Origin: Candidatus Peregrinibacteria bacterium GW2011_GWF2_38_29
GTDB lineage: Bacteria; Patescibacteriota; Gracilibacteria; UBA1369; UBA12463
Assembly (NCBI GenBank): GCA_000992695.1
Contig: LBUS01000012.1
Span: 1 to 47,554, forward strand
Direction: 5' to 3'
Length of the DNA stretch: 47,554 bases
Positions within the stretch are counted from its first letter, which is position 1. The number at the start of each line of letters is the position of its first letter. A model generated the notes under the pieces. That model had not been told where the DNA came from and searched no databases. It saw only the letters and a program-made list of their open reading frames with translations. Shown piece by piece: positions 1 through 8,800 of the stretch. The translations under genes and the position numbers were made by a program.

Positions 1-2
1 CT

Positions 3-86
3 GAATATCTTCATTTCTATAACAATGAAAGACCACACATGGCCTTGCAAATGCAAACGCCTATAGAAGTGATGCAAAGGTATTGA
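3..86 (+). CDS. C-terminal end of an rve-type (IS3/IS481-like) transposase, partial
   Basis: The first bases are open in frame 3 and encode 27 residues before a TGA. The sequence contains YNNERPHMAL followed by TPIEV. This is the characteristic tail of DDE (rve-fold) transposases of the IS3/IS481 type, where Y-N-x-x-R-P-H-x-x-L is followed about six residues later by T-P. Only the last fraction of the gene is in the window, so whether the element is intact cannot be judged. It is on the same strand as the next gene but separated from it by a promoter. Confidence 0.7.
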   Translation, partial: EYLHFYNNERPHMALQMQTPIEVMQRY

Positions 87-96
87 CTAGAAAACA

Positions 97-118
97 GTGT
101 CAAAGTGGCAATTTTACA
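97..118 (-). repeat. Candidate terminal inverted repeat of the left-edge insertion sequence
   Basis: Read on the minus strand, this stretch begins TGTAAAATTGCC and continues ACTTTGACAC. It lies 11 bases past the transposase stop codon. Insertion sequences of this type commonly end in TGT...ACA a short distance beyond the transposase stop. The partner repeat lies outside the window, so this is inference from position and sequence style only. Confidence 0.35.
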
Positions 119-155
119 TGAAATTTTATAGACATATTTTTCGATGTTGCGGAAT

Positions 156-184
156 TTGTCTTTTTAGAATAATGGGGCTAAAAT
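156..184 (+). promoter_or_regulatory. Promoter of the nucleotidyltransferase gene
   Basis: TTGTCT (156-161) and TAAAAT (179-184) are separated by exactly 17 bases. The -10 box ends 18 bases before the ATG at 203. The promoter lies after the IS remnant, so this gene does not depend on the IS for expression. Confidence 0.55.
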
Positions 185-202
185 AGGCAGGTAATAAACA
201 CT

Positions 203-1570
203 ATGAAAACGCTTATTCTTGCGGCGGGAAAGAGCAAAAGACTCAAGCCAATTGAGGATAAAAATTTGATGCCATTTTTGGGGAAACCATTGGCTCAGCA
301 TCAACTTGAGACTCTTCAAAAGGCCGGTTTTGGCGATTTTATCTTTATTTGCGGGGAGCATAACCACAAAGAATTTCAGGCGTTAAAGAAAAAAATGCAC
401 CTTAGCATGCCAATCATCATCCAAGAAGATCTTTCGCTCGGGATGGCCGGTGCTGTGATGCAGGCGAGCCCTTACATTGGCAAGGAGCCTATTCTGATTG
501 TCAGTTCGAATGATATTGTTGATGGCAAAATCTTTGAAACCTTAAAAACTGAATATAAGAAAAAGGATGCGGACGGATTTATGGTGGCAAGACATGTTAG
601 TGAATATTTTCCCGGCGGATATTTAAAACTTAATAAACGCGGATTTATAGAGAAGATTATTGAAAAACCGGGTGAAGGAAATGAGCCGAGCAAGCTCGTG
701 AATATTGTGATTCATTTTTATAAAAATGCGCAGGATTTGGTTAAGTATTTAAAAACGGCCAAGACAAATCGCGATGATTTGTATGAAACGGCTGTGAGCA
801 ATATGGCGCGTGACGGATTTCGAATTAAAGCGATCAAATATGATGGTTTTTGGCAGGCTGTGAAATATCCGTGGCACGTGCTTGAGCTATGGAAATTCCT
901 TCTTGAAAATGCTTTGGACAAGAAATCCAAAATCCAAAATCCAAAATCCAAAAGCAGAGGCGCAACGCAAATTATTTCCAAAAAGGCGGAGATTTCAAAA
1001 TATGCGATTATCAAAGGTGATGTGATTATTGAAGACGGCGTTCGAGTGCTTGAACATGCGATAATTAACGGTCCGTGTTATATCGGGAAAAATACACTTA
1101 TTGCGAATTATGCGATGGTGCGCGACAGTCATATTGGGGAAAATTGTGTGATTGGAAAATCGACTGAAGTTGCGAGAAGCTACGTTGGAAATGGCGTCTG
1201 GATGCACTCAAATTATGTCGGCGATAGTGTGATTGGAGATGGAACTTCTTTTGGAGCCGGAGCCATAACCGGAAACTTGCGACTTGATGAGAAAAATATT
1301 CCTGTGAAAATAAATGGTGAAAAAGTTGATAGCCAAAGAAACAAACTTGGCGTAATCACGGGCAAAAACGTACGCGTTGGAATTAATGCAAGTATTATGC
1401 CGGGCGTAAAAATCGGAAATAATTCTTTCATCGGTTCCGGAATTGTGCTTGCGGAAAATATAGATGATAACAAATTTGTAACTGGCAAATGGGAGCTTAA
1501 AATAGCGGAAAATAAGGCGGAGTTGGATAAGAGCGCGAGAGAAGAAATGGCAAAGAAGCTTAAAAGCTAA
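203..1570 (+). CDS. Sugar-1-phosphate nucleotidyltransferase with left-handed beta-helix domain (GlmU-like)
   Basis: A 455-residue two-domain protein. Residues 1-230 are a nucleotidyl transferase fold: the start MKTLILAAGKSKRLKP carries the glycine-rich nucleotide-binding loop (LAAGxxxRLxP), and SNDIVDG is the metal-binding Asp region. A charged linker of about 20 residues follows, then hexapeptide repeats (IIKGDVIIEDGV, IGENCVIG, VRVGINASIMPGVKIG) forming a left-handed beta helix. The order is that of GlmU and of archaeal bifunctional Glc-1-P/GlcNAc-1-P enzymes, so a role in making an activated sugar for cell-wall or surface glycans is likely. The exact sugar cannot be told from sequence. 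The linker is encoded by a tandem heptamer (923-950). The glycosyltransferase downstream fits a glycan pathway. Confidence 0.8.
   Translation: MKTLILAAGKSKRLKPIEDKNLMPFLGKPLAQHQLETLQKAGFGDFIFICGEHNHKEFQALKKKMHLSMPIIIQEDLSLGMAGAVMQASPYIGKEPILIVSSNDIVDGKIFETLKTEYKKKDADGFMVARHVSEYFPGGYLKLNKRGFIEKIIEKPGEGNEPSKLVNIVIHFYKNAQDLVKYLKTAKTNRDDLYETAVSNMARDGFRIKAIKYDGFWQAVKYPWHVLELWKFLLENALDKKSKIQNPKSKSRGATQIISKKAEISKYAIIKGDVIIEDGVRVLEHAIINGPCYIGKNTLIANYAMVRDSHIGENCVIGKSTEVARSYVGNGVWMHSNYVGDSVIGDGTSFGAGAITGNLRLDEKNIPVKINGEKVDSQRNKLGVITGKNVRVGINASIMPGVKIGNNSFIGSGIVLAENIDDNKFVTGKWELKIAENKAELDKSAREEMAKKLKS
923..950 (+). repeat. Four tandem copies of the heptamer AAATCCA inside a coding region
   Basis: Four perfect copies of a 7-base unit encode the Lys/Gln/Asn/Pro/Ser-rich linker between the nucleotidyltransferase and beta-helix domains. 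Seven is not a multiple of three, so gain or loss of one unit would shift the frame and remove the second domain. Confidence 0.9.
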
Positions 1571-1655
1571 ACCCGAAATACGAAGCACGAAATCCAAAAC
1601 AAATCCTAAATTCGAAATTAGAAATTACAAAGAATACCAAACTCTAAATCCCAAA
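1571..1655 (+). repeat. Degenerate AAATYC-type simple repeat between genes
   Basis: The whole gap between the two genes is built from loose variants of a 7-9 base unit (GAAATAC, GAAATCC, AAATCCT, CGAAATT, TCTAAATCCC). The same style appears at 923-950, 13170-13215, 19721-19735 and 43459-43515. No promoter or terminator stands out in it. Confidence 0.6.
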
Positions 1656-2444
1656 ATGAAACTTTCCACAATAACTATAAATTTCAATCACAAATATTTC
1701 CCAAAACTTTGCGTTGAGGCTTTGGAAGCCGCAAAAACCGATTTTAAATTTGAAATAATTTTTGTGGATAACGTTTCGATCGATCCGATCAGTCGTGGAT
1801 TTCTTGATAAAGCTGCCGCAGATAATCGCATCAAATTAATCAAAACTCACAAAAACATTGGCTTTGCAAAAGGCAATAACCTTGGCGCAAAACACGCGCT
1901 CGGTGAATATTTACTTTTCTTAAATCCGGATACAACGGTTTTCCCTGATGCGCTCCAAAAAATGATTGATTACATGGAAAAGCATCCCGATATTGGCGCG
2001 CTTGGTCCAAAACTGATTTATGCAAATGGCGATATTCAAGATTCGTTCCGCAGATTTCCGCATTTCATAGACCTTGTCGCAAAACGCACAATGCTCGGCA
2101 AAATAAAATATTTCAAAAATCGCGTTCAAAAATATGTTATGAACGGACTTGATCCAAACGTTATGCATGACGTGGATTGGCTTGTTGGAGCCGCAGTTTT
2201 GATGCCAAAAAAACTCTTTGAAGAAATAGGAGGGTTTGATGAAAGATATTTTCTGTTTATGGAAGACGCGGATTTGTGCCAAAAAGTTCACGCAAAAGGT
2301 CTTCGTGTTGTTTATTATCCCGATGCGCAAATCAACCATTATCACAAACGTTTGAGTGGTGGTGGAATTTCGCATTTGCTTCTAAAAAAAGTCTTCTGGC
2401 ATCACATCGCCAGCATGGTGAAATATTTTTGGAAGTGGAAATAG
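1656..2444 (+). CDS. Family 2 glycosyltransferase (rhamnosyltransferase-like)
   Basis: A 262-residue soluble GT-A glycosyltransferase. Visible landmarks are the N-terminal strand with the sugar-nucleotide aspartate (IIFVDNVS), NIGFAKGNN in the middle, the DxD-type metal site LFLNPDT, and GGFDERYFLFMEDADLC near residue 200, the acceptor-side motif of the WbbL/RfbF rhamnosyltransferase group. No membrane segment follows. It presumably adds a sugar to a lipid-linked or surface glycan. Donor and acceptor are unknown. It lies downstream of the nucleotidyltransferase on the same strand and converges with the transglutaminase-VWA gene. Confidence 0.85.
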   Translation: MKLSTITINFNHKYFPKLCVEALEAAKTDFKFEIIFVDNVSIDPISRGFLDKAAADNRIKLIKTHKNIGFAKGNNLGAKHALGEYLLFLNPDTTVFPDALQKMIDYMEKHPDIGALGPKLIYANGDIQDSFRRFPHFIDLVAKRTMLGKIKYFKNRVQKYVMNGLDPNVMHDVDWLVGAAVLMPKKLFEEIGGFDERYFLFMEDADLCQKVHAKGLRVVYYPDAQINHYHKRLSGGGISHLLLKKVFWHHIASMVKYFWKWK

Positions 2445-2468
2445 CAATTTTGCAGTCGAAAATCACGC

Positions 2469-5400
2469 TCATCCTCCTTTAGGCAATCTCTTTTTGAAAG
2501 CCTCAAAATCTCTTGCCAATCCCATCATTGACTTTCTGATAAGCTCATCCATCTCCGGCACAGCATCCGAATCGGCTTCTCCAAAAGTTTCTGAAAGTAC
2601 TCTTTTTTGGTCTTCAGAACCAAGCATAAAAGCTTTTTTCAAATGCTTACCCCACCATTCACCGCAATAAGATTCCAATCCATTGAGAAAGTTTTTCAAT
2701 CTGACTCCCGGCAATGTTCCCACCGCATCTCCATCTGTAAACACATAAAGCGCTGAAAGAAATCCTTTTCCGTGTTTTTTTAATGCCGCATTCAACAGTC
2801 TATTGCCCTCCAAAACAGCTTTTCCCATATCATTATTTCCTCTTGCAACAGTCGCCTCCATAAGTCGAGCTTTTATAGTTTTTTTATTTCCTGCGCCAAA
2901 ATCATACCTCTGCTTAGAACTATATTTTTGATCAAAACCCTTCACCAACTCCACGTTTTCGTCATACACCAAAATCGAGAAATCAATATACCCATATTCT
3001 TGTGAAATTTTCTCGAAAAGTTCAGCCCAAAAAATCAACAATTTTCTACAATCACGCATTCTGCCTGTCATGGAACCGCTTATGTCCAAAACCAATTCAG
3101 CCATGAACTTTGGCCTAACGGTAGACTTAATCACCAACGGATTTTTTAGCGTTCCAAAAAGAAGATTCACCGGTTTACTCATAGCTCTTCTATCAACTCT
3201 ACCTTTTCTGCTCACGTCATCTCCAAACTCCGGATCTTCAAATGTTGGCAATTTAGATGCGAAAAATTTATACCATTTTTCAACCAATGGCATTATTTCG
3301 CGCCTTATAGCATCATATTCATTATATAAAGCACTTTCATTGGAAATCCGCTGTTTAATACTCTCAAGACCCTCCGTGAATTCATGACTCTTTAAATCTT
3401 CGATCATTTTCTTTGCCTTTTCCTCATCAAGAAACCCTTCATCTCTCATTTTCTCTATTTTTTTCTTTAATTCATCCTTGAGTTTTTCTTTTTTTGCCTC
3501 CAAATCTTTTTTAAGTTGGTCTTTTATGTCCTCATCCAATTCCGCGTTTTCTAATTCATCTTCAGCGTCCTTGAGATCTTTAAAGTCTTTTGCTTCGGCT
3601 GTTTTATCTTTAATTTCTTTTGTTTTTTTTGCTTTTTCCGCACCTTCATCTTTTGCTCCTTCCACTTCCTCTTCCGTTTCTTTCCATTCTTCATCGCTCA
3701 CGGACTCACCGGACTCGCCTCCTTCTTGAGGTTCGCCATCCTGAGGCTCTCCGCTCTCGCCGCTTTCGCCGGATTCTCCGCTCTCACCATCCTGAGATTC
3801 GCCATCTTGTGGCTCTCCGCCTTCCTGCTTTTCACCTTTTTCGCCGGACTTCTTTTTCTTCTTATCCTTCTCCTCTTTCATCTTTTTCATTTTTTCTCTG
3901 GTTTCATCAGAAACGTCCGAGCCTTTTGTTTTGTCTTTTTTATCTCCTTTTTTTGTTTTTTCAAGCTGATCTTCGACTTTTTTCGCGACTTCTTCCGGAG
4001 TTGGAGCCTGATCTTCATCTCGAGGATCCTGTTCAGGCGCATCAATATCCGTATCTTCATCTTTTCCCCTTCCGCTTTCACCGCCTTCGTCAGAATCATC
4101 GGCTTTTTCAGGAGTTGAATCTATTGTTTGCCATTTATTTGCTTGCTCATTCCAAACTTCAGTCCATGCGTGACCTGTCCCGGAATGGATTATCGCTTTA
4201 CCGTCTTTAACCATATCAACACTGTGCCCCTCGACCAACCTTGAAGGAACTCCGGCTAATCTACAAAGCGCAATAAAATATGTTTGTGCAACATCACAGT
4301 CAACCTGTTTATGCGTTTCTATTTCCGCAAAATATCTTGAAGGATTTTTCTTATAAATAAGATTATATTTTGAATCGTTACTATATTCCAATTTCATAAC
4401 GTTTTTCATGTAATGCACGACTGCTTTTGCCTTTTCCACGTTTGTTTTTCCGCGAAGACTATAAATATAATTAAGTGTTGCTTGAGATAAAGACCCTGAA
4501 GAAATGTCCGCAGTCTCGTCTGCAACCGGTTTATTCGAATTTGCATTTGGCGTTTTTCCAAATCCGATTTCAAATTCATAAGCCGAACCGGTATTATTTT
4601 TTAAACAAAAACAGCCTTTTTCATCTTGATAAATTTCAATTCCCGAAGGAAGCGAAAACGGAGAAGGTGAATAATTCCTTGGCATAAAAATTGGCGCCAT
4701 GCCACCGGCACGACATTTTCCTCTTATCACATGCTCTTTTGATGCGAATCCTGAGTTCACTTTTTTGTATGACGACGTGTTGTCCCACTCAACTTCCCTT
4801 GTATTAAATTTTGCATAAATTTGCCCCTGATAATATCCGGTCAAATCGGGTTCGATTGTATAAATTGGGACTATTTCACTTTTTTCAGCTCCTTTTTTCA
4901 TTGGGTCCATCGAAGGAGAAAGTTTTTTCCTTACATCCGGCGCAACATCCCCTTGCGGTGGCTGAAAATCATTAAACATCTGTTCCAATTGATCCTTCAT
5001 CTCCGGCGGAAGCGCATCCGGATCTTCAAGAGCTTTTTCGATAAAATCATCCAATTTATCTTCCTCTTGCTGTCTCTTGATTTCATCAAAGCTGTCTCTG
5101 ATCTTTTCTGTAAGTTTTTTATGTGCTTTTGGATCACCCGTTTTAACATAATCCTGGAATGCATCTTCCAATGAATCTGCGATGTCGCATAATTCTTCTC
5201 CCACCTGACCTTCAAGCTTCCTTAAATCGTCCTTACTTATTATCCCCTGTTTTTTCATCCATCTTGCCTTCAAAACATCAAATATTTTTTGCGTCCTTTT
5301 TCTGTCCCCGGCTTCCGCCACGTTCTTTTTATGCTCAGCTTCAAGCGCTCTCTTTGCTTGTTGTTTGCCGGTTGTTCCAAGAGCTTTAACAAGATCTGAT

Positions 5401-5822
5401 TGTATTTTTGATCTTGCGATCGAAGAAAAAAGTTCCGTAGCAGTCGCCAAATCCGTATCTTTATCTTTTAATCCATAAAGAAATTCCGCGAATTGACCAT
5501 ATGGGAATCTTTCATAAAATTCTGCAACGTCTCTCACTTTTCCAATCAATCCACCAAGTCCCAACTCTTGAATTTCCGTTGCATCATAAGTGAATCCGTC
5601 CGGTTTCATCAGGCTTTGATCAACCTGCTCAGGACTTATTCTCCCTCTAAGGACATCCTCAAGCTGTTTTTCCCTTTCTGCATTATTTGGATAATGCGGT
5701 GCCCAAGATTTCCCGGGCAAAACTTTTAATTTTACGTCCTTAACATACGAGGCAACCTGAGTAGCCTGCCTTAGCTGCTCTCGAGTCAATCTCCCCGCAG
5801 ATGGTCGCAAGATATCTGACAT
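2469..5822 (-). CDS. Giant transglutaminase-like / von Willebrand factor A protein
   Basis: 1117 residues, no signal peptide or clear membrane segment. Residues 1-300 are helical and charged. Residues 310-440 look like a beta-rich domain. Residues 450-575 are a transglutaminase-like core with all three catalytic positions visible: Cys509 (QVDCDVAQ), His551 (GHAWTEVW) and Asp568 (TIDSTP). Residues 575-830 are a highly charged low-complexity and coiled-coil linker with GES/QDGE repeats. Residues 900-1060 are a VWA domain with the MIDAS motif DISGS (Asp913, Ser915, Ser917) and a later FTDGD. It starts 10 bases after the stop of the MoxR-like gene, on the same strand, so the two are cotranscribed. 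VWA proteins are the usual partners of MoxR AAA+ ATPases. The target of the peptidase/amidase or transglutaminase core is unknown. Confidence 0.8.
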   Translation of the reverse strand: MSDILRPSAGRLTREQLRQATQVASYVKDVKLKVLPGKSWAPHYPNNAEREKQLEDVLRGRISPEQVDQSLMKPDGFTYDATEIQELGLGGLIGKVRDVAEFYERFPYGQFAEFLYGLKDKDTDLATATELFSSIARSKIQSDLVKALGTTGKQQAKRALEAEHKKNVAEAGDRKRTQKIFDVLKARWMKKQGIISKDDLRKLEGQVGEELCDIADSLEDAFQDYVKTGDPKAHKKLTEKIRDSFDEIKRQQEEDKLDDFIEKALEDPDALPPEMKDQLEQMFNDFQPPQGDVAPDVRKKLSPSMDPMKKGAEKSEIVPIYTIEPDLTGYYQGQIYAKFNTREVEWDNTSSYKKVNSGFASKEHVIRGKCRAGGMAPIFMPRNYSPSPFSLPSGIEIYQDEKGCFCLKNNTGSAYEFEIGFGKTPNANSNKPVADETADISSGSLSQATLNYIYSLRGKTNVEKAKAVVHYMKNVMKLEYSNDSKYNLIYKKNPSRYFAEIETHKQVDCDVAQTYFIALCRLAGVPSRLVEGHSVDMVKDGKAIIHSGTGHAWTEVWNEQANKWQTIDSTPEKADDSDEGGESGRGKDEDTDIDAPEQDPRDEDQAPTPEEVAKKVEDQLEKTKKGDKKDKTKGSDVSDETREKMKKMKEEKDKKKKKSGEKGEKQEGGEPQDGESQDGESGESGESGESGEPQDGEPQEGGESGESVSDEEWKETEEEVEGAKDEGAEKAKKTKEIKDKTAEAKDFKDLKDAEDELENAELDEDIKDQLKKDLEAKKEKLKDELKKKIEKMRDEGFLDEEKAKKMIEDLKSHEFTEGLESIKQRISNESALYNEYDAIRREIMPLVEKWYKFFASKLPTFEDPEFGDDVSRKGRVDRRAMSKPVNLLFGTLKNPLVIKSTVRPKFMAELVLDISGSMTGRMRDCRKLLIFWAELFEKISQEYGYIDFSILVYDENVELVKGFDQKYSSKQRYDFGAGNKKTIKARLMEATVARGNNDMGKAVLEGNRLLNAALKKHGKGFLSALYVFTDGDAVGTLPGVRLKNFLNGLESYCGEWWGKHLKKAFMLGSEDQKRVLSETFGEADSDAVPEMDELIRKSMMGLARDFEAFKKRLPKGG

Positions 5823-5832
5823 TTTTTATTTA

Positions 5833-8800
5833 TTATGGCGTAGGTTCAGCAGGTTCAGTTGGCGCAATCGGTGCTCCTGTTGGTTTTTTCGTGCTCCAAC
5901 CCGTCAATTTTTCTTCCAAAGTTCTTGCTTCTTCTCCATTGAAAATATATGAACTATAAACCCTTCTAATAAATTTTCTTGCGGTTTCTTCAGCTTTACC
6001 TATATCTTCTTTTTCCGAAGGGCTCATGTGATTCAAAAGCCATGCGCATCTTCTCATTTCACGCATTGTAAATGGCTGACTGATCGTAAAATCATCAGGC
6101 CCGGTATTTGAGCCATCGATGCCTTTAATAAATGCTTCTCTTATTTCGTTACCAAAAGTTAAGAGCGCAAATATCACTTCTATATCAAATTTTCTTGTAG
6201 GCGTTAAAAGTGGGTTGCTCTCGTCTCCTCTGTTTATGTAAGCGTTCCACATATCAACAAATTCATTTTCGGAAATATCTCCAATCGTAAAATCTTCGAG
6301 CGATCTTATAGATCTCGCTGTTCTTAATGCTTCCGATGCGCCAAATGTTCCATCTTCTTTTTTAAATTTCGGATATCCGACTTTAATCGGAATCATTCTG
6401 GATCTTGTTGCAAACTGAGGCTTATAAGTTTCCGGATAATCGGGATTCATCGAAGAACATATGATTACCGATGGATCTGCTTTTACGATTCTTCCTTGGC
6501 TTGTCTTTAACGTGATTTGTCTTTTTTCATCAAAAAGAGAATGCAAGAATATCTGAGCTTGCTGTGGCATTGCGTTAAATTCATTAAAATACAAAACCGC
6601 ACCAGGTGTTTCCAAGGCCTTCACGATAACCGAATCCTCTTTTACCGTGTAACTCGCGCCACCATCAGCTGCAAGGGAAACATCTTGCGAAAGATCAAAT
6701 TCAGTTGTCCATTTTGAACAGTCAAATGTATATTTTGGCCTTTGCGTTTTTGCACAGAATATACTTACAAGAACATCTTTACCGGTTCCGGCATGTCCTT
6801 CCAAGGAAATCATTCCGTCTCTCAAGTCCAATGACATTTTTGCGTTCGTCGCAAAATCTTCAAGATTTTGCTCGGTTTCTTCATCCAATGTCCAATGTGG
6901 ATTGTCTGACATTTTTGGAATTTTTCCTTGCGAACCGTTTTTCATTTTTCCATTAATTATCCCCTCCTTAAAGCTTCTCATTTTTTGCCAAACATAAAGA
7001 CCTTCTTTGTCTAAAAACTCGTAATATTGTTTTGTCATCGCCCTTCTGTCTGAAAGAAGAGTTGCCCAAATGCTCCCCGGGCCTTTTAATCTAGCTGCTT
7101 CCACAATCCCCGGGAATTTTCCATCCGCTTCTTGCCACTCTTTTGCACTCTCTTTAATTTTCACATGCATTGCACGAATGTTTGTTTGGAATTCTTCATA
7201 TTTAGCCTGCACATCAGGAGCCAAACCAAAGTTCATATTTTTCACTTTTTCGATTATTTTTTTTGCTTCACGCACGGTCATGTATGTTTTACCAAAATCA
7301 AAATCCTCACCAAGAAGGCGCTCATTTGAAAATCCATATTTTCTTTTTTCTTCCTTGGTCAAAAATACTTCCTTTGTACTTCCAGACTTGTCTTTTGTTT
7401 TAAAAACCAATTCACACATATAATCATTTGGCTTTACTCCAGGACCTTTTGTCGCATCATCGACTTTAAAATCCAGCGTAACATTAACGCTAAGTTTCTC
7501 GGCTTTTGCCTCCCAAACGTCGAACATAAAATTGCCAAAGGCAACTTGATTTTTCCCTGTTGAAACTTCCGCTTTTTTCTCCATATTTCTTTTTGATTGG
7601 CTCTTAAGCGCCGCAATACCGATTTTTAATCTCATCGATAATGCATGAGCCTTATCCGGTTCATGATCTTCAATGGTTGATAAAACCTCAGTTATATTTC
7701 TATACAAAGGATGACTATCAACCCAAAGATTAATCTGATCTTTATCTGCGAACTCTCTCCTCTCAATCTTTTCGGAAAGATCTTCCATAAGTTGCGCAAT
7801 CAATAATTCCGCAGTTTTCACTTGTGAACCAATGCCTTCAGCAACATTCGCTTGGACTACGTCATATTGCTCTCTGAATTTTTTCTCATATTCTCTCTTT
7901 AATTTCGTAACCCTTTCGATCGCTTTGGCACCATGCTCCTGAAGTTTTGTTTGTTGAAGAGAAGCAAGCTTCATCTGCATTGTTATTTGCTCCACAATCT
8001 GCGGATAATCAATTTTCACCCACTCTTCCATCTCGCGCAATTTTGTAAAACCATCAAGAGTTGCTTTTACCCTATCAATAACCACATCAATCTCTTGAAT
8101 TAATCTATCCTCGTTTGCGTTTAATACTGTTCTTATTTTTCCATCAACATCATCACATAAGTCCAAAACCTCGCCTTTAAGAGACCTTTCGACTCCCGGT
8201 AAATTTGCATTTGTTCTAAGATAATCAATTCTGCTTTTCAATTTCAAAACGTCCGGAACAGTCATGGCGTCAATGCTATTTGCAACAACCCCAATTCTGG
8301 TTTTTTCGGATATAAGTTCGGGCGTAACAATATCAATCTCTCTTTGCGCGACATATTCCATTAATGACTTAAACATGGCCTCAACGACTTCCGTATCGGT
8401 AACAGCGATGCGTACCACGTCTTTATATTCTGCGATTTCTTTTCTTATTTCTTGAATTCCGGCGATTGTTGTCGCCGCGTCCAATTTTGGTTGAAAAGTT
8501 TCGAGGTTTTGTCGAGCCTGTTCTTGAACCATAGGCGAATTCACCACGATATTCGCCACTTTTGTAGAAGCAGTTGCTCCACTGGTAGCGGCTTTTCTTA
8601 AAGCCTCAAGATGTTCCAATTGTGCAGCCACTCTCAATGCTCTGGCCTTTTCCCTGGATTCATCGGCTTTAGCCGCATTTCTTTCCGCGCCACTTTTGAA
8701 TAAATTAAAGTTTGTAGATATCCTTCTAAGACTTCCATCGCTTACACCAACCAAAATGTTTTGATCGGCACCGTTTTCCTCGCAATATAATGTGCCTTCA

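Noticed and set aside
3620-4210. Long open frame (196 codons) on the plus strand opposite the transglutaminase-VWA gene
   Set aside because: It is the antisense of the low-complexity charged linker, rich in Leu/Phe/Arg/Ser as expected of a shadow frame, and shows no domain.
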